Positions 1-10,004 are shown, counted from the stretch's first letter. The stretch: DNA of 64,000 nucleotides from Mycobacterium sp. SMC-8 (GCF_025263565.1 NZ_CP079865.1:3224001-3288000), one strand, 5' to 3'. Made by a program: numbers and translations. Notes: generated by a model from the letters alone, not told the origin.

Positions 1-734
1 CGTCGTTGGGGGCGGCGCTGGTCGAACTGGGCAAGAGTGTGTTGCTCGTGGACCTCGATCCGCAGGGATCGCTGACGTTCTCGCTCGGCCACGACCCGGA
101 CAAGCTGCCGGTCTCGGTACATGAAGTGCTGCTCGGAGACGTCGAACCGGACGCGGCGTTGGTCGAAACTCCGGAGGGCATGACGTTGCTGCCCGCCAAC
201 ATCGATCTGGCAGGCGCCGAGGCGATGCTATTGATGCGGGCGGGGCGGGAACATGCGCTCAAGCGGGCGCTGGACAAGATCAGCGCGAATTTCGATGTCG
301 TGCTCATCGACTGCCCGCCGTCGCTGGGCGTGCTGACCCTCAACGGTCTGACCGCCGCCGACGAGGTCGTCGTGCCGCTGCAGTGTGAGACCCTCGCGCA
401 CCGCGGTGTGGGGCAGTTCCTGCGCACGGTGTCGGATGTGCAGGCCATCACCAACCCCGACCTGAAGCTGCTCGGCGCGCTGCCCACGCTCTACGACGCG
501 CGCACGACGCACAGTCGGGACGTGCTCTTCGACGTCGTCGACCGCTACAACCTGCCGGTGCTGGCGCCGCCGATTCCGCGCACGGTGCGCTTCGCCGAGG
601 CCAGCGCCTCGGGTTCGTCGGTGCTCACCGGCCGCAAGAACAAAGGCGCGATGGCCTACCGGGAGTTCGCGACGGCGCTGCTCAAGCATTGGAAGAGCGG
701 CAAGGAACTGGCCACCTTCACCCCCGAGGTTTAA
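1..734 (+). CDS. ParA/Soj-family ATPase, 5' end missing
   Basis: Chromosome-partition type ParA/MinD ATPase, matching the M. tuberculosis Rv3213c family. The reading frame is open to the left edge, and the deviant Walker A lysine motif that should precede the first visible residues lies outside the window, so this is a 5'-partial gene. A TTG at position 6 is not a credible start. Visible motifs are VLLVDLDPQGSLT (the ParA A' box) and VVLIDCPPSLGVLTLN (Walker B region). About 242 residues remain, ending TAA at 734. The last four bases overlap the convergent gene on the other strand. No parB is adjacent, so this is probably an orphan ParA rather than the oriC-linked ParA. Its cargo cannot be told from sequence. 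Confidence 0.9.
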   Translation, partial: SLGAALVELGKSVLLVDLDPQGSLTFSLGHDPDKLPVSVHEVLLGDVEPDAALVETPEGMTLLPANIDLAGAEAMLLMRAGREHALKRALDKISANFDVVLIDCPPSLGVLTLNGLTAADEVVVPLQCETLAHRGVGQFLRTVSDVQAITNPDLKLLGALPTLYDARTTHSRDVLFDVVDRYNLPVLAPPIPRTVRFAEASASGSSVLTGRKNKGAMAYREFATALLKHWKSGKELATFTPEV

Positions 735-1942
735 CTCAACGCCACCAGTTCACCGCCGCGCTGTTCCAGCAGCGTGGATCCCGCCACTGCGGGCACGACG
801 GGCCCCTCGACCGGCGGCCGCCGCAGCGGGATGTGCCGGTCGCCGGTGCCGGTCATCGGATCGAACACGTCGTAGCCCGTGGTGACCGGTACCAGCAGCC
901 GGCCGGCCATCACCGTCGCGGGTCCCACCGGTGCGTGCTCACCCGCCGCGGCGACGGTGTACTTGTACTCCAGCGTGTCGGCGGAAAACACCATCAGCGC
1001 ATCGCCGGTCCACCAGGTGATCAGATCGCCGGCCCGAGACGCGTTGGCATCGGGGGAGGGTTCGCCGTCGACGACGGTGCTGTCGATCACCGCGCCGGTG
1101 TCGTCGATGATGTCCAGGCGCGGAGCCGGGGTGGGCACGTACAGCGCGGTCGCGGTGTCCGTCACCGCCACCACGCGGGCTCCGGTGCCGTCGGCGACAC
1201 CCTTCTGCTGGACGTACTTGAGCTCGGGGGTGTCCTCCTCGTCGGACGGACGCAGCAGTGTCAGCCGCAGATCGTCCTGACCCTCGCAGGACTCCAGCAC
1301 CGACACCGCGCTGGAGCCGGCCGCCGCGGAGACGAACCGGCACAGCGGTGAGGCCGGCACGCCCGGTTTGATCGGGGCGTCGAGCGCGCCGTAGCTGAGC
1401 ATCCGGACCATGTCGGAGCGCCACATCTCCAGCCGCGTCTGTCCCGCCGACAGAACCGTGGTGCCGTCGCCGGACAGGGTCACGTGCGGGTCGGCGTAGC
1501 TGCTGCGCGCGGGGCCGCGCCGGCCCGTCTTGGCGTCGACGGTGCTCACCTGTCCGCAGCCGCGGACGTCGGGATAGACCGCGACGGCGTAGTTGTAGAC
1601 CCAGGTGACGCCGCACAGCTCGCGGTCGCGCGAGTAGCTCCACAGCGTGGCCCCGGTTGCCGGGTCGCGGCCCTGGATCGCCGTGCCCTCGCCGGTGACG
1701 ACGGCGCCGCCGACGACGACCGGTGCGGTGGTCTTGGCGCTGCGGGCCGTCCACCGCTGTTCGAGCGAATCAGGAACGGCCGCAGCCGGTTTCAGGCTCA
1801 CGACCGGCTGTTCGGCGGGTTGGCTCCGGGTGGCCCTGGCATCACTGGTCCACCATACGAAGACCCCGACGACGACGATGACCACCACGATGGCCGTCGC
1901 CGCCAGCAGGTCTCCCCGGGTGCGGCGCTCGGGTCTGACCAA
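731..1942 (-). CDS. Membrane-anchored beta-propeller-like protein (Rv3212 family)
   Basis: 403-residue protein with one N-terminal hydrophobic segment (about residues 12-31, VIVVVGVFVWW core) after a short basic tail, so probably anchored in the cytoplasmic membrane with the bulk outside. The body has repeated PQQ/WD-like strands such as GRDPATGATLWSY and STVDAKTGRR, suggesting a PQQ-type beta-propeller fold. No quinone ligand set is identifiable. It matches the Ala/Val-rich conserved protein next to rhlE in M. tuberculosis. Its stop overlaps the ParA stop by four bases (convergent), and its start lies 9 bp downstream of the rhlE stop, so it is likely co-transcribed with the helicase. Function unknown. 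Confidence 0.8.
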   Translation of the reverse strand: MVRPERRTRGDLLAATAIVVVIVVVGVFVWWTSDARATRSQPAEQPVVSLKPAAAVPDSLEQRWTARSAKTTAPVVVGGAVVTGEGTAIQGRDPATGATLWSYSRDRELCGVTWVYNYAVAVYPDVRGCGQVSTVDAKTGRRGPARSSYADPHVTLSGDGTTVLSAGQTRLEMWRSDMVRMLSYGALDAPIKPGVPASPLCRFVSAAAGSSAVSVLESCEGQDDLRLTLLRPSDEEDTPELKYVQQKGVADGTGARVVAVTDTATALYVPTPAPRLDIIDDTGAVIDSTVVDGEPSPDANASRAGDLITWWTGDALMVFSADTLEYKYTVAAAGEHAPVGPATVMAGRLLVPVTTGYDVFDPMTGTGDRHIPLRRPPVEGPVVPAVAGSTLLEQRGGELVALS

Positions 1943-1951
1943 CGCAGTGGG

Positions 1952-3445
1952 TCAGTTGGTGGTGCCGGTGCCCGCGGTCGCGGCTTTGCCGGGCCGGCGT
2001 CGACGCCGGCGACGGGCGGGGCGTGCGCCGCCCTCGCCGGCCTCGGCGCCTTGGTTCTCCCCGTCGGGAGCGGTCTGCTCGGCAGCGCCCTCAGGATGTC
2101 CGCTGACCGGTTTACCGCCGCGGGTCCGGCGCCGGGTGCGGTTGCGGGCCGGCTTCTCGGCGCGTTCGCGCGGTTCGCGCGGTTCCTTGTCGGCGGTGCG
2201 CTTCGGCCTGGCGATCGATCCGCCGGCGTCGGCCGGGATCTTGAGCTCTTCGTAGAGGTGCGGCGAGCTCGAGTAGGTCTCGGCCGGCTCGGGGGTGTCC
2301 AGGCCGAGGGCCTTGTCGATCATCTCCCACCGGGGTAGCTCGTCCCAGTCGACTAGGGTGACCGCGATGCCGGTCTTGCCCGCCCGGCCGGTGCGGCCGA
2401 TCCGGTGCACGTAGGACTGCTCGTCCTCGGGGATCTGGAAGTTGATGACGTGCGTGATGTCGTCGATGTCGATGCCGCGCGCGGCCACGTCGGTGGCGAC
2501 GAGCACGTCGACCTCGCCCGTGCGGAACGCCTTGAGCGCCTTCTCGCGCGCGCCCTGGCCGAGGTCACCGTGTACCGCACCGACCTTGAAGCCCCGCTCG
2601 GCGAGCTCGTCGGCGACCTTCTGGGCGGTGCGCTTGGTGCGGGTGAAGATCATCGTCGCCCCGCGGCCCTCGGCCTGCAGGATGCGGGCGACCATCTCGA
2701 CCTTGTCGAGTGCGTGCGCTCGGTAGGCGAACTGCTCGGTGGTGTCGTGGGTGGCGGCGGAGTGCGGGGCCTCGGCGCGGATGTGCGTCGGCTGCGTCAT
2801 GAAGGTGCGGGCCAGCGTGATGATCGGGTCCGGCATGGTGGCTGAGAACAACATCGCCTGCCGCTGCGCCGGGATCTGCTTGAGGATTCGCTCGATGTCG
2901 GGCAGGAAGCCCAGGTCGAGCATCTCGTCGGCTTCGTCGAGGACGAGCACGGACAGGCCGCCGAGCTGCAGGTGCCCCTGCTGGGCCAGGTCGAGCAGCC
3001 GGCCGGGCGTGCCGACGACGACGTCGACACCCTTCTGCAGTGCTTCGATCTGGGGTTCGTAGGGGCGGCCGCCGTAGATCGCGGTGACCGTGAGCTTGCG
3101 GGTGTCGTCGGCCATCAGATACTTCGACGCTCCGACCAGGTCTTCGTAGACCTGGATGCAGAGCTCGCGGGTCGGGACGACGATCAGGGCGCGCGGCGCG
3201 CCGGTGAGCGGGCGAGCGGTGTCGGTGGTGATCCGGTGCAGCAGGGGCACGCCGAACGCGAAGGTCTTGCCCATGCCGGTGCGGGCCTGGCCGATCAGAT
3301 CGTCGCCGGCCAGTGCGAGCGGCAGCGTCAGCTCCTGGATCGCGAAGGCGTGCTCGATACCGTTGTCGGCCAGCGCGCGGACGATCTCGTCACGTACTCC
3401 GAGCTCGGCGAATGTGGGATTCGGATGTGTAGTTACAGGTGTCAT
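1952..3445 (-). CDS. rhlE: DEAD-box ATP-dependent RNA helicase RhlE
   Basis: ATP-dependent RNA helicase of the RhlE/CsdA group, acting on structured RNA in the cytoplasm. Motifs in order: Q-motif region (HAFAIQELTLPLAL), motif I ARTGMGKT, Ia PTRELCIQV, DEAD (VLDEADEMLDLGF), SAT (FSATMP), and motif VI HRIGRTGRAGKTG. A basic, Arg-rich, low-complexity tail of about 90 residues ends the protein and probably helps RNA binding. I chose the ATG at 3445 rather than the GTG at 3466. The sequence AAAGG then sits about 11 bases upstream, and the protein begins MTPVTTHPNPTFAELGV, close to the family start. It is transcribed ahead of the beta-propeller gene and divergently from the ferritin-like gene. Confidence 0.93.
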   Translation of the reverse strand: MTPVTTHPNPTFAELGVRDEIVRALADNGIEHAFAIQELTLPLALAGDDLIGQARTGMGKTFAFGVPLLHRITTDTARPLTGAPRALIVVPTRELCIQVYEDLVGASKYLMADDTRKLTVTAIYGGRPYEPQIEALQKGVDVVVGTPGRLLDLAQQGHLQLGGLSVLVLDEADEMLDLGFLPDIERILKQIPAQRQAMLFSATMPDPIITLARTFMTQPTHIRAEAPHSAATHDTTEQFAYRAHALDKVEMVARILQAEGRGATMIFTRTKRTAQKVADELAERGFKVGAVHGDLGQGAREKALKAFRTGEVDVLVATDVAARGIDIDDITHVINFQIPEDEQSYVHRIGRTGRAGKTGIAVTLVDWDELPRWEMIDKALGLDTPEPAETYSSSPHLYEELKIPADAGGSIARPKRTADKEPREPRERAEKPARNRTRRRTRGGKPVSGHPEGAAEQTAPDGENQGAEAGEGGARPARRRRRRRPGKAATAGTGTTN

Positions 3446-3693
3446 GCAGGAAACGGAGCCTTTCACTTATTCCTCATGCGTTCCACGCGCGCACGAGTTG
3501 TGAAGAGAACTTCGCCGGGCCCTGCGCTGAGGAGGCGGGCCGCCGCGTGCACGCACATTTCCAAGGTGTCTGCGGCCAAAACGGCCGGCGTGACCTGGTT
3601 CGATCAGTCGGCTCGAGCGCCGACACCGACTCCATGGTAACCGGTCGATCCCGCAGAAGCGGCATCGCCGGGCCCGGAGTCTAGAGTTGGGCC

Positions 3694-4407
3694 ATGTCTT
3701 CGACGCCGTCAGCGGCCGCTTCATCCGCCCAGGCGAGCGAACCGGTGGTCTCGAACGGTTCGCCCGTGACCACGGAGCATCCGGGCATCAACGAACTGTT
3801 CGCGCTGCTCGCCTACGGTGAGGTCGCGGCGTTCTACCGCCTGACCGAGGAGGCGCGGATGGCGCCGAACCTGAGCGGGCGGATCAACATGGCCAGCATC
3901 GCGGCGGCCGAGATGAACCACTACGAGGTGCTGCGCGACGCGCTGGAGCGCCGCGGCGTCGACGTCGTCCCGGCCATGACCAGGTACGCGTCCGCTCTGG
4001 AGAATTACCACCGCCTGACCACCCCCAGCACGTGGCTGGAGGCACTGGTCAAGACCTACGTCGGCGATGCGATGGCCGCCGACTTCTACCTGGAGATCGC
4101 CGACGTGATGCCCGCCGAGGTGGCCGACGTCGTGCGGTCCGTGCTGTCCGAGACCGGCCATTCGCAGTTCGTGGTGGCCGAGGTACGGGCCGCGGTGACG
4201 GCCAGCGATCGGCAACGGCACCGGCTGGCGCTGTGGTCGCGGCGCCTGCTCGGCGAGGCGATCACACAGGCCCAGTTCGTGCTGGCCGACCACGACGAAC
4301 TCGTCGACCTGGTGATGTCCGGCGGCGGCCTGTCCCACATGACCGATTTCTTCGATCGGCTGCAGAAGACGCACGCCAGCCGCATGGAGGAACTCGGCCT
4401 GGCCTGA
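3694..4407 (+). CDS. Ferritin-like fold protein (MiaE-like/DUF, Rv3210c family)
   Basis: 237-residue soluble protein. After a Ser/Ala-rich N-terminal tail (about 30 residues) it is almost all alpha-helical. The helices carry spaced acidic and His residues typical of ferritin-like diiron folds: EVAAFYRLTEEARMAP, AAAEMNHYEVL (an ExxH pair), and later helices with E and H. It resembles actinobacterial 'ferritin-like fold-containing' proteins distantly related to tRNA hydroxylase MiaE, but whether it binds metal or hydroxylates tRNA is not known. It is divergent from rhlE with about 250 bp between, and is followed by an extragenic palindrome. Confidence 0.8.
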   Translation: MSSTPSAAASSAQASEPVVSNGSPVTTEHPGINELFALLAYGEVAAFYRLTEEARMAPNLSGRINMASIAAAEMNHYEVLRDALERRGVDVVPAMTRYASALENYHRLTTPSTWLEALVKTYVGDAMAADFYLEIADVMPAEVADVVRSVLSETGHSQFVVAEVRAAVTASDRQRHRLALWSRRLLGEAITQAQFVLADHDELVDLVMSGGGLSHMTDFFDRLQKTHASRMEELGLA

Positions 4408-4418
4408 AATCCGCTTCT

Positions 4419-4473
4419 GCCGCCGAAATCGCATTCCGGTAGGTCGCCACTCGAACTTCGGCGGCTGGAATGC
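4419..4473. repeat. Extragenic palindrome with interleaved arms
   Basis: GCCGCCGAA at 4419-4427 pairs with TTCGGCGGC at 4457-4465, and GCATTCC at 4431-4437 pairs with GGAATGC at 4467-4473. The order is A-B-A'-B', so the two helices are interleaved and could form alternative hairpins or an H-type pseudoknot. It lies between two convergent genes, so a transcription-termination role is likely. Confidence 0.6.
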
Positions 4474-4492
4474 AATGTCGGGCGATCGAGTG

Positions 4493-5290
4493 TCAGCGGG
4501 TGCAGTTGGTGATGATCGAGTTGTTGTTCTGCGCGGCGATCAACGATCCGTTCGCGTCGATGATCGCGCAGTTGAGCTGACCGGACATGCTCGTCGCCGT
4601 CACCGAACTCAGCGTCACCCCGGGGTTCAGCACCACCGTCTTCGACCACGGCAGCGCGACGTTCACGTCGGTCTGCAACGCACCCTGCGCGTCGGTGTAG
4701 ATCACGGTGACCAGATCGAGCAGCGGGCGGTTGCCGGTGATGCGGTAGGTCACCGTGCCCGCCGCCGCGGCCGGTGGGGGCGGTGCGGCCTGCGGGGCCG
4801 GCAGCACCGGCGCGGGCGCGGCCGGTGCCGGGGTGGGTGCCTCGGCAGTGGGGGTCACCGTGGTGACCGTCTCGGCCGGCAGGGACGGCGACACGGGCGC
4901 GGCGGCGCGGGGTGACGGCGTGGACGAGGGCTCCGATGCGGAGCTGGACGGCACCGGAGCGGCCACCGTCGCCGACACCGAGCCGCTGTCACCGCCGCCG
5001 AGGATCATGCTCGCGGTGATCACCGCGACGAACAGGATCGCCCCGGCCACTCCGGCGATCCACATCCAGCGGCGGTCGAGCTGCTCCTCGTCGAGGTACT
5101 GGTCGTAGTCCTCGGTGTAGCCGTCACCGGGGAACGGCGGCAGTGCGTCGGTGTCCAGGTCCCCGTAACGGTCCGGATCGTCGTCGCCAGGGCTCCCGTA
5201 GGAGCCGTATCGCCCACTGCCCCGCGGGCTTCGGATCCGCTCGGTCGGCGTCAGGGAATACGGTGAAGTAGCGGTGTATGGCCTGTTCAT
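4493..5290 (-). CDS. MmpS-like membrane protein with Pro/Thr-rich linker (Rv3209 family)
   Basis: 265 residues. An acidic, Tyr/Asp-rich cytoplasmic N-terminus (1-85) leads to a single transmembrane segment near 86-108 (IAGVAGAILFVAVITASMIL). A Ser/Pro/Ala/Thr-rich periplasmic linker (about 110-180) follows, then a C-terminal beta-domain resembling the MmpS fold (TVTYRITGNRPL, ALPWSKTVVLNPGV). A disulfide between the two C-terminal cysteines (NCAII and ITNCTR) is plausible. MmpS proteins usually assist MmpL lipid exporters, but no mmpL gene is adjacent, so the partner is unknown. It is divergent from the DUF3107 gene. Confidence 0.75.
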   Translation of the reverse strand: MNRPYTATSPYSLTPTERIRSPRGSGRYGSYGSPGDDDPDRYGDLDTDALPPFPGDGYTEDYDQYLDEEQLDRRWMWIAGVAGAILFVAVITASMILGGGDSGSVSATVAAPVPSSSASEPSSTPSPRAAAPVSPSLPAETVTTVTPTAEAPTPAPAAPAPVLPAPQAAPPPPAAAAGTVTYRITGNRPLLDLVTVIYTDAQGALQTDVNVALPWSKTVVLNPGVTLSSVTATSMSGQLNCAIIDANGSLIAAQNNNSIITNCTR

Positions 5291-5528
5291 TCAGCTTGTC
5301 CCAGTCGTCTTTTCCGATTTCGGCCACGATGCTACTGAGGCAGAAGTGACAGATGGGGCTGACGAGGCCCTGCAGGCGGTCACGTTCGGGACTCGGTTGG
5401 ATCGCTACGGCGTTATGACCGTGCGCGTTCGTTCGCTCGTCGCGTACGCGGGTCCCGGGACCGCCTCTGTGGGCCCACGTCCATTAGCCTCCTTGGAGTA
5501 CGAGCACACGAACAGAAGGGTTTCCACC

Positions 5529-5777
5529 GTGGAGGTCAAGATCGGTGTCACCGACAGCCCGCGCGAGCTGATTTTGTCCAGCGCGCAGACGCCGGCCGAG
5601 GTGGAGAAGTTGGTCACCGATGCGCTCAGCGGCGATCCGAGCGTCCTGGGTCTGACCGACGAGAAGGGTCGCCGGTTCCTCGTGCAGTCCGCACGGATCG
5701 CCTACGTCGAGATCGGCGCGGCGGATTCCCGTCGGGTCGGGTTCGGGGTCGTCGGCGCGGAGGTCACCAAGAGCTGA
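5529..5777 (+). CDS. DUF3107 small conserved protein (TB9.4 / Rv3208A family)
   Basis: 82-residue protein. The GTG at 5529 is chosen because GAAGG lies about 8 bases upstream and the product MEVKIGVTDSPREL is the normal family start; the longer frame from 5274 would run through the promoter region and the divergent gene. It matches the small mycobacterial protein annotated as T-cell antigen TB9.4. It has no signal peptide and no catalytic motif. It is an alpha/beta protein with an acidic surface. In M. tuberculosis it also sits next to the TetR gene that follows here. Function unknown. Confidence 0.88.
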   Translation: MEVKIGVTDSPRELILSSAQTPAEVEKLVTDALSGDPSVLGLTDEKGRRFLVQSARIAYVEIGAADSRRVGFGVVGAEVTKS

Positions 5778-5784
5778 TCGTCGC

Positions 5785-5849
5785 GGGCCGAGACCGCATC
5801 CGCGTCGGGAAAGTTCGAGAAACCCCCGGCCCGGATGCAGTTTCGGCCC
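5785..5849. terminator. Bidirectional hairpin between convergent genes
   Basis: Nested inverted repeat. GGGCCGA (5785-5791) pairs with TCGGCCC (5843-5849), and GCATCC (5796-5801) pairs with GGATGC (5833-5838), around a 31-base loop. It lies exactly between the convergent DUF3107 and TetR stop codons. There is no U-tract, as is common for mycobacterial hairpins. Confidence 0.6.
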
Positions 5850-5858
5850 GAAACCGGA

Positions 5859-6625
<767 letters not shown>

Positions 6626-6720
6626 GGTGTCACGTCGCCGGTTCGCGCCGTCCCGCCGTTTGCGGTGATCCGGTGGCGTGCCAGCACGGGATGTCCTCTG
6701 AGCTGTGTCATCCTGTTCCG

Positions 6721-7752
6721 GTGACCTACGGACCGGGGCGTCGCGAGGGCGGTCGCGTTCCGGTGCTTCGCGACCAGTGGCGAGAGCCCTTACGTGCCCA
6801 GCGTGACCCGCTGGCCGAGCAGCCGGGCCGGGTCCGCTCCAACCGGGACGACCGCAAGCGCTGGCGCAAGCAGACCTGGCTCGGTCGGTTCGTCTCCACG
6901 TACGGATGGCGGGCGTACGCGCTGCCGCTGCTCGTCGTGCTCACCGCGGTGGTCGTGTACCAGACCATCACCGGCACCAGCGCTCCGCAGGCGGTCGACG
7001 ACGAAGGGCCGGTGCAGGGACCGCCCACGATCGGCGTCCCGAGCACGTCCATCGTGGGCGCCCCGCCCAAAGGCCTGACTCAGTTCGACGCCAACCTGCC
7101 AACCGGGATCCTGCCCGACGGCGGGCCGTTCACCGCGGCAGGCGCCCGCACCTGGCACGTCGTGCCGGGCGCCACCCCGCAGGTGGGGCAGGGCACCACC
7201 AAGGTCTTCACCTACACCGTCGAGGTGGAAGACGGGCTCGACACCACGAGTTTCGGCGGTGACGAGGGGTTCGCCCGCATGGTCAGTGAGACCCTGGCCA
7301 ACCCGAAGAGCTGGACCCACAACCCGCAGTTCGCGTTCACCCGCGTCGACGCCGCCTCCGGGGTGGTGCCCGATTTCCGGGTGTCGCTGACCTCGCCGAT
7401 GACGATCCGCGACGGCTGCGGTTACGACATCCAACTCGAAGCGTCCTGCTACAACCCGGCCTTCGAAGGGCAGCCGCGGGTGTTCATCAACGAGGCGCGG
7501 TGGGTGCGCGGCGCGGTGCCGTTCCAGGGCGACATCGGCTCGTACCGCCAATACGTGGTCAACCATGAGGTCGGCCACGCCATCGGCTACCAGCGCCACG
7601 AACAGTGCACCGAGAACGGCGCGCTCGCGCCGATCATGATGCAGCAGACGTTTTCGACCAACAACAGCGACGCCGCCAAGTTCGACCCCGGCACGGTCAC
7701 CCCGGACGGGCTGACGTGCCGGTTCAACCCCTGGCCGTATCCGATCGCCTGA
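6721..7752 (+). CDS. DUF3152 membrane-anchored metalloprotease-like protein (Rv3207c family)
   Basis: 343 residues from a GTG at 6721 (MTYGPGRREGGR); an ATG at 6691 in the same frame is the alternative, and neither has a strong ribosome site. A basic cytoplasmic part (1-60) is followed by one transmembrane segment near residues 62-82 (ALPLLVVLTAVVVYQTI). The extracytoplasmic domain ends with HEVGHAIGYQRHEQC, a zinc metallopeptidase signature (HExxHxxGxxRH) like metzincins. The catalytic Glu and three putative zinc His residues are all present, so activity is plausible. Substrate unknown. Two cysteines (GCGYDI and SCYNP) could form a disulfide. Confidence 0.83.
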   Translation: MTYGPGRREGGRVPVLRDQWREPLRAQRDPLAEQPGRVRSNRDDRKRWRKQTWLGRFVSTYGWRAYALPLLVVLTAVVVYQTITGTSAPQAVDDEGPVQGPPTIGVPSTSIVGAPPKGLTQFDANLPTGILPDGGPFTAAGARTWHVVPGATPQVGQGTTKVFTYTVEVEDGLDTTSFGGDEGFARMVSETLANPKSWTHNPQFAFTRVDAASGVVPDFRVSLTSPMTIRDGCGYDIQLEASCYNPAFEGQPRVFINEARWVRGAVPFQGDIGSYRQYVVNHEVGHAIGYQRHEQCTENGALAPIMMQQTFSTNNSDAAKFDPGTVTPDGLTCRFNPWPYPIA

Positions 7753-7874
7753 TCACCGCGGCCGCGCCCGGCTGCGCCTGTCGTCTGCGAGCAGCGGGGA
7801 AGCGTCGGGCCCTCGTTGCTGTTGAAACCCTTACCTGCTGAGATGGGTCATACCGCCAACCAAGGAGATAGTCG

Positions 7875-9053
7875 GTGTCCTCACCGTTGCCGCCGCTGGT
7901 CGAGCCAGCGGCTGAACTCACTCGCGACGAGGTCGCGCGCTATAGCCGCCACCTCATCATTCCCGACCTCGGGCTGGACGGGCAGAAGCGGTTGAAGAAC
8001 GCCCGCGTGCTGGTCATCGGCGCGGGCGGGCTGGGTTCGCCCACGCTGCTGTACCTGGCCGCCGCGGGTGTCGGCACGATCGGCATCGTCGAGTTCGACG
8101 TCGTCGACGAATCCAACCTGCAGCGCCAGATCATCCACGGAGTCTCCGACATCGGCCGATCGAAGGCGCAGAGCGCCAAGGACTCGATCGCCGAGATCAA
8201 CCCTCTGGTGAAGGTCAACCTGCACGAGTTCCGACTGGAGCCCGATAACGCCGTCGACCTGTTCTCCCAGTACGACCTGATCCTCGACGGCACCGACAAC
8301 TTCGCGACGCGGTATCTGGTCAACGATGCCGCCGTGCTGGCCGGCAAGCCGTACGTGTGGGGATCGATCTACCGTTTCGAGGGGCAGGTCTCGATTTTCT
8401 GGGAGGATGCCCCGGACGACCTTGGCCTGAATTACCGCGACCTGTACCCGGAGCCGCCGCCGCCGGGGATGGTGCCGTCGTGCGCCGAGGGCGGCGTGCT
8501 GGGCATCCTGTGCTCGTCGATCGCGTCGGTGATGGGCACCGAGGCCATCAAGCTGATCACCGGCATCGGTGAACCGCTGCTGGGCCGGCTGATGGTCTAC
8601 GACGCGCTCGACATGACCTACCGCACCATCAAGATCCGCAAGGATCCGTCGACCCCGAAGATCACCGAGCTCATCGACTACGAGGAGTTCTGCGGCGTGG
8701 TGTCCGACGCTGCGGCCGAGGCGGCAGCCGAGTCGACGATCACCCCGCGCGAGCTCCGTGAGCTGATCGATTCGGGCAAGCCGCTTGCGCTGATCGACGT
8801 CCGGGAACCGGTCGAGTGGGACATCAACCACATCCAGGGCGCCGAGCTGATTCCCAAGGGCGCGTTCGAATCCGGCGAGGCGCTGGCGAAACTGAAGGTG
8901 GACCGGACGCCGGTGTTCTACTGCAAGACCGGGATCCGCTCGGCCGAGGTGCTTGCCATCGTGAAGAAGGCCGGATTCTCTGACGCACTGCACGTGCAGG
9001 GCGGGATCGTGGCCTGGGGCAGGCAACTCGAACCCGACATGGTCATGTACTAA
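7875..9053 (+). CDS. moeZ: MoeZ/MoeB1 adenylyltransferase-sulfurtransferase
   Basis: 392 residues. The N-terminal E1-like ThiF/MoeB domain (about 20-260) has the ATP loop VIGAGGLGSPTLLY and a Cys in PSCAEGGVLGILC. The C-terminal rhodanese domain (about 290-390) has its catalytic Cys in FYCKTGIRSAEV. Known role of the family: adenylate and thiolate the C-terminus of sulfur carriers such as MoaD (molybdopterin) and CysO (cysteine). The CxxC pairs that bind zinc in E. coli MoeB are absent, as in mycobacterial MoeZ. The GTG start at 7875 is set by AAGGAG at 7862-7867, seven bases upstream. It probably has its own promoter in the 120-bp gap. Confidence 0.94.
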   Translation: MSSPLPPLVEPAAELTRDEVARYSRHLIIPDLGLDGQKRLKNARVLVIGAGGLGSPTLLYLAAAGVGTIGIVEFDVVDESNLQRQIIHGVSDIGRSKAQSAKDSIAEINPLVKVNLHEFRLEPDNAVDLFSQYDLILDGTDNFATRYLVNDAAVLAGKPYVWGSIYRFEGQVSIFWEDAPDDLGLNYRDLYPEPPPPGMVPSCAEGGVLGILCSSIASVMGTEAIKLITGIGEPLLGRLMVYDALDMTYRTIKIRKDPSTPKITELIDYEEFCGVVSDAAAEAAAESTITPRELRELIDSGKPLALIDVREPVEWDINHIQGAELIPKGAFESGEALAKLKVDRTPVFYCKTGIRSAEVLAIVKKAGFSDALHVQGGIVAWGRQLEPDMVMY

Positions 9054-9089
9054 CGCTGGGTTGGCGCTCGCGGCAATTAGGCTGTGGCG

Positions 9090-9944
9090 GTGACCGCCGA
9101 GCGACCGCCAGAGCACGTACTCACAGCCTTCGGGCTGTCCGGAGTGCAGCCTGCGCCGCTCGGATCCAGCTGGGAGGGCGGCTGGCGCTGCGGCGAGGTG
9201 GTGCTCTCGGTGGTCGCCGACCACGCGCGGGCCGCGTGGTCGGCCAAGGTGCGCGAGACGTTGTTCGTCGACGGTGTGCGGCTGGCCCGTCCGGTGCGGT
9301 CGACCGACGGGCGGTACGTGGTCGCCGGCTGGCGCGCCGACACCTACGTGGCCGGGACGCCCGAACCGCGGCACGACGAAGTGGTCTCGGCCGCGGTGCG
9401 GTTGCACGAGGCCACCGCCAAGCTGGAGCGGCCCAGGTTCCTGACCCAGCCGCCCGTCGCGCCGTGGGGTGACGTCGACGTGTTCACCGCCGCCGACCGG
9501 GCGGCGTGGGAAGAGCGTCCGCTGCATTCACTGCCGCCGGGCGCGCGGGTGGCGCCGGCCACCACCGACGGGCAGAAGTCGATCGAGTTGATCAACCAGC
9601 TCGCGACGCTACGCCGGCCGACCAAGAGCCCCAGTCAGCTTGTGCACGGAGATCTCTACGGCACAGTGCTTTTCGCTGGCACCGCAGCGCCGGGCATCAC
9701 CGACATCACCCCGTACTGGCGGCCCCCGGCCTGGGCGGCCGGTGTGGTCGTGGTGGATGCGCTGGCCTGGGGCGAAGCGGACGACGCGTTGATCGAGCGG
9801 TGGTCGGCGCTGCCGGAGTGGCCGCAGATGCTGTTGCGCGCGTTGATGTTCCGGCTGGCGGTGCATGCGTTGCACCCGCGGTCGACGTCGGCGGCGTTTC
9901 CCGGTCTGGCCCGCACCGCGGCGCTGGTGCGGCTGGCAGTCTGA
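9090..9944 (+). CDS. TIGR02569-family protein, phosphotransferase-like (Rv3205c family)
   Basis: 284 residues from GTG 9090 (MTAERPPEHVLTAFGL); a GTG two codons upstream is possible. The protein resembles a degenerate aminoglycoside/choline-kinase fold. SQLVHGDLYGTVLF recalls the Brenner motif HGDxxxxN, but the expected Asn is replaced. ITDITPYWRPPAWAAGVVVVDAL occupies the place of the DFG-like strand. It is actinobacteria-specific, and no substrate is known. It follows moeZ in the same direction, 36 bp on, so they may share a transcript. Confidence 0.78.
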   Translation: MTAERPPEHVLTAFGLSGVQPAPLGSSWEGGWRCGEVVLSVVADHARAAWSAKVRETLFVDGVRLARPVRSTDGRYVVAGWRADTYVAGTPEPRHDEVVSAAVRLHEATAKLERPRFLTQPPVAPWGDVDVFTAADRAAWEERPLHSLPPGARVAPATTDGQKSIELINQLATLRRPTKSPSQLVHGDLYGTVLFAGTAAPGITDITPYWRPPAWAAGVVVVDALAWGEADDALIERWSALPEWPQMLLRALMFRLAVHALHPRSTSAAFPGLARTAALVRLAV

Positions 9945-9976
9945 CCGGGCCACGTCTCCCGCGGAATAGCATTCCT

Positions 9977-10004
9977 GGCTGCGATTCGTCCCACGATCGC
10001 AGCC
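9977..10004. terminator. Hairpin between convergent genes
   Basis: GGCTGCGAT (9977-9985) and ATCGCAGCC (9996-10004) form a perfect 9-bp stem with a 10-base loop. It sits between the stop of the TIGR02569 gene and the stop of the convergent ATL gene, so it probably terminates both. Confidence 0.65.
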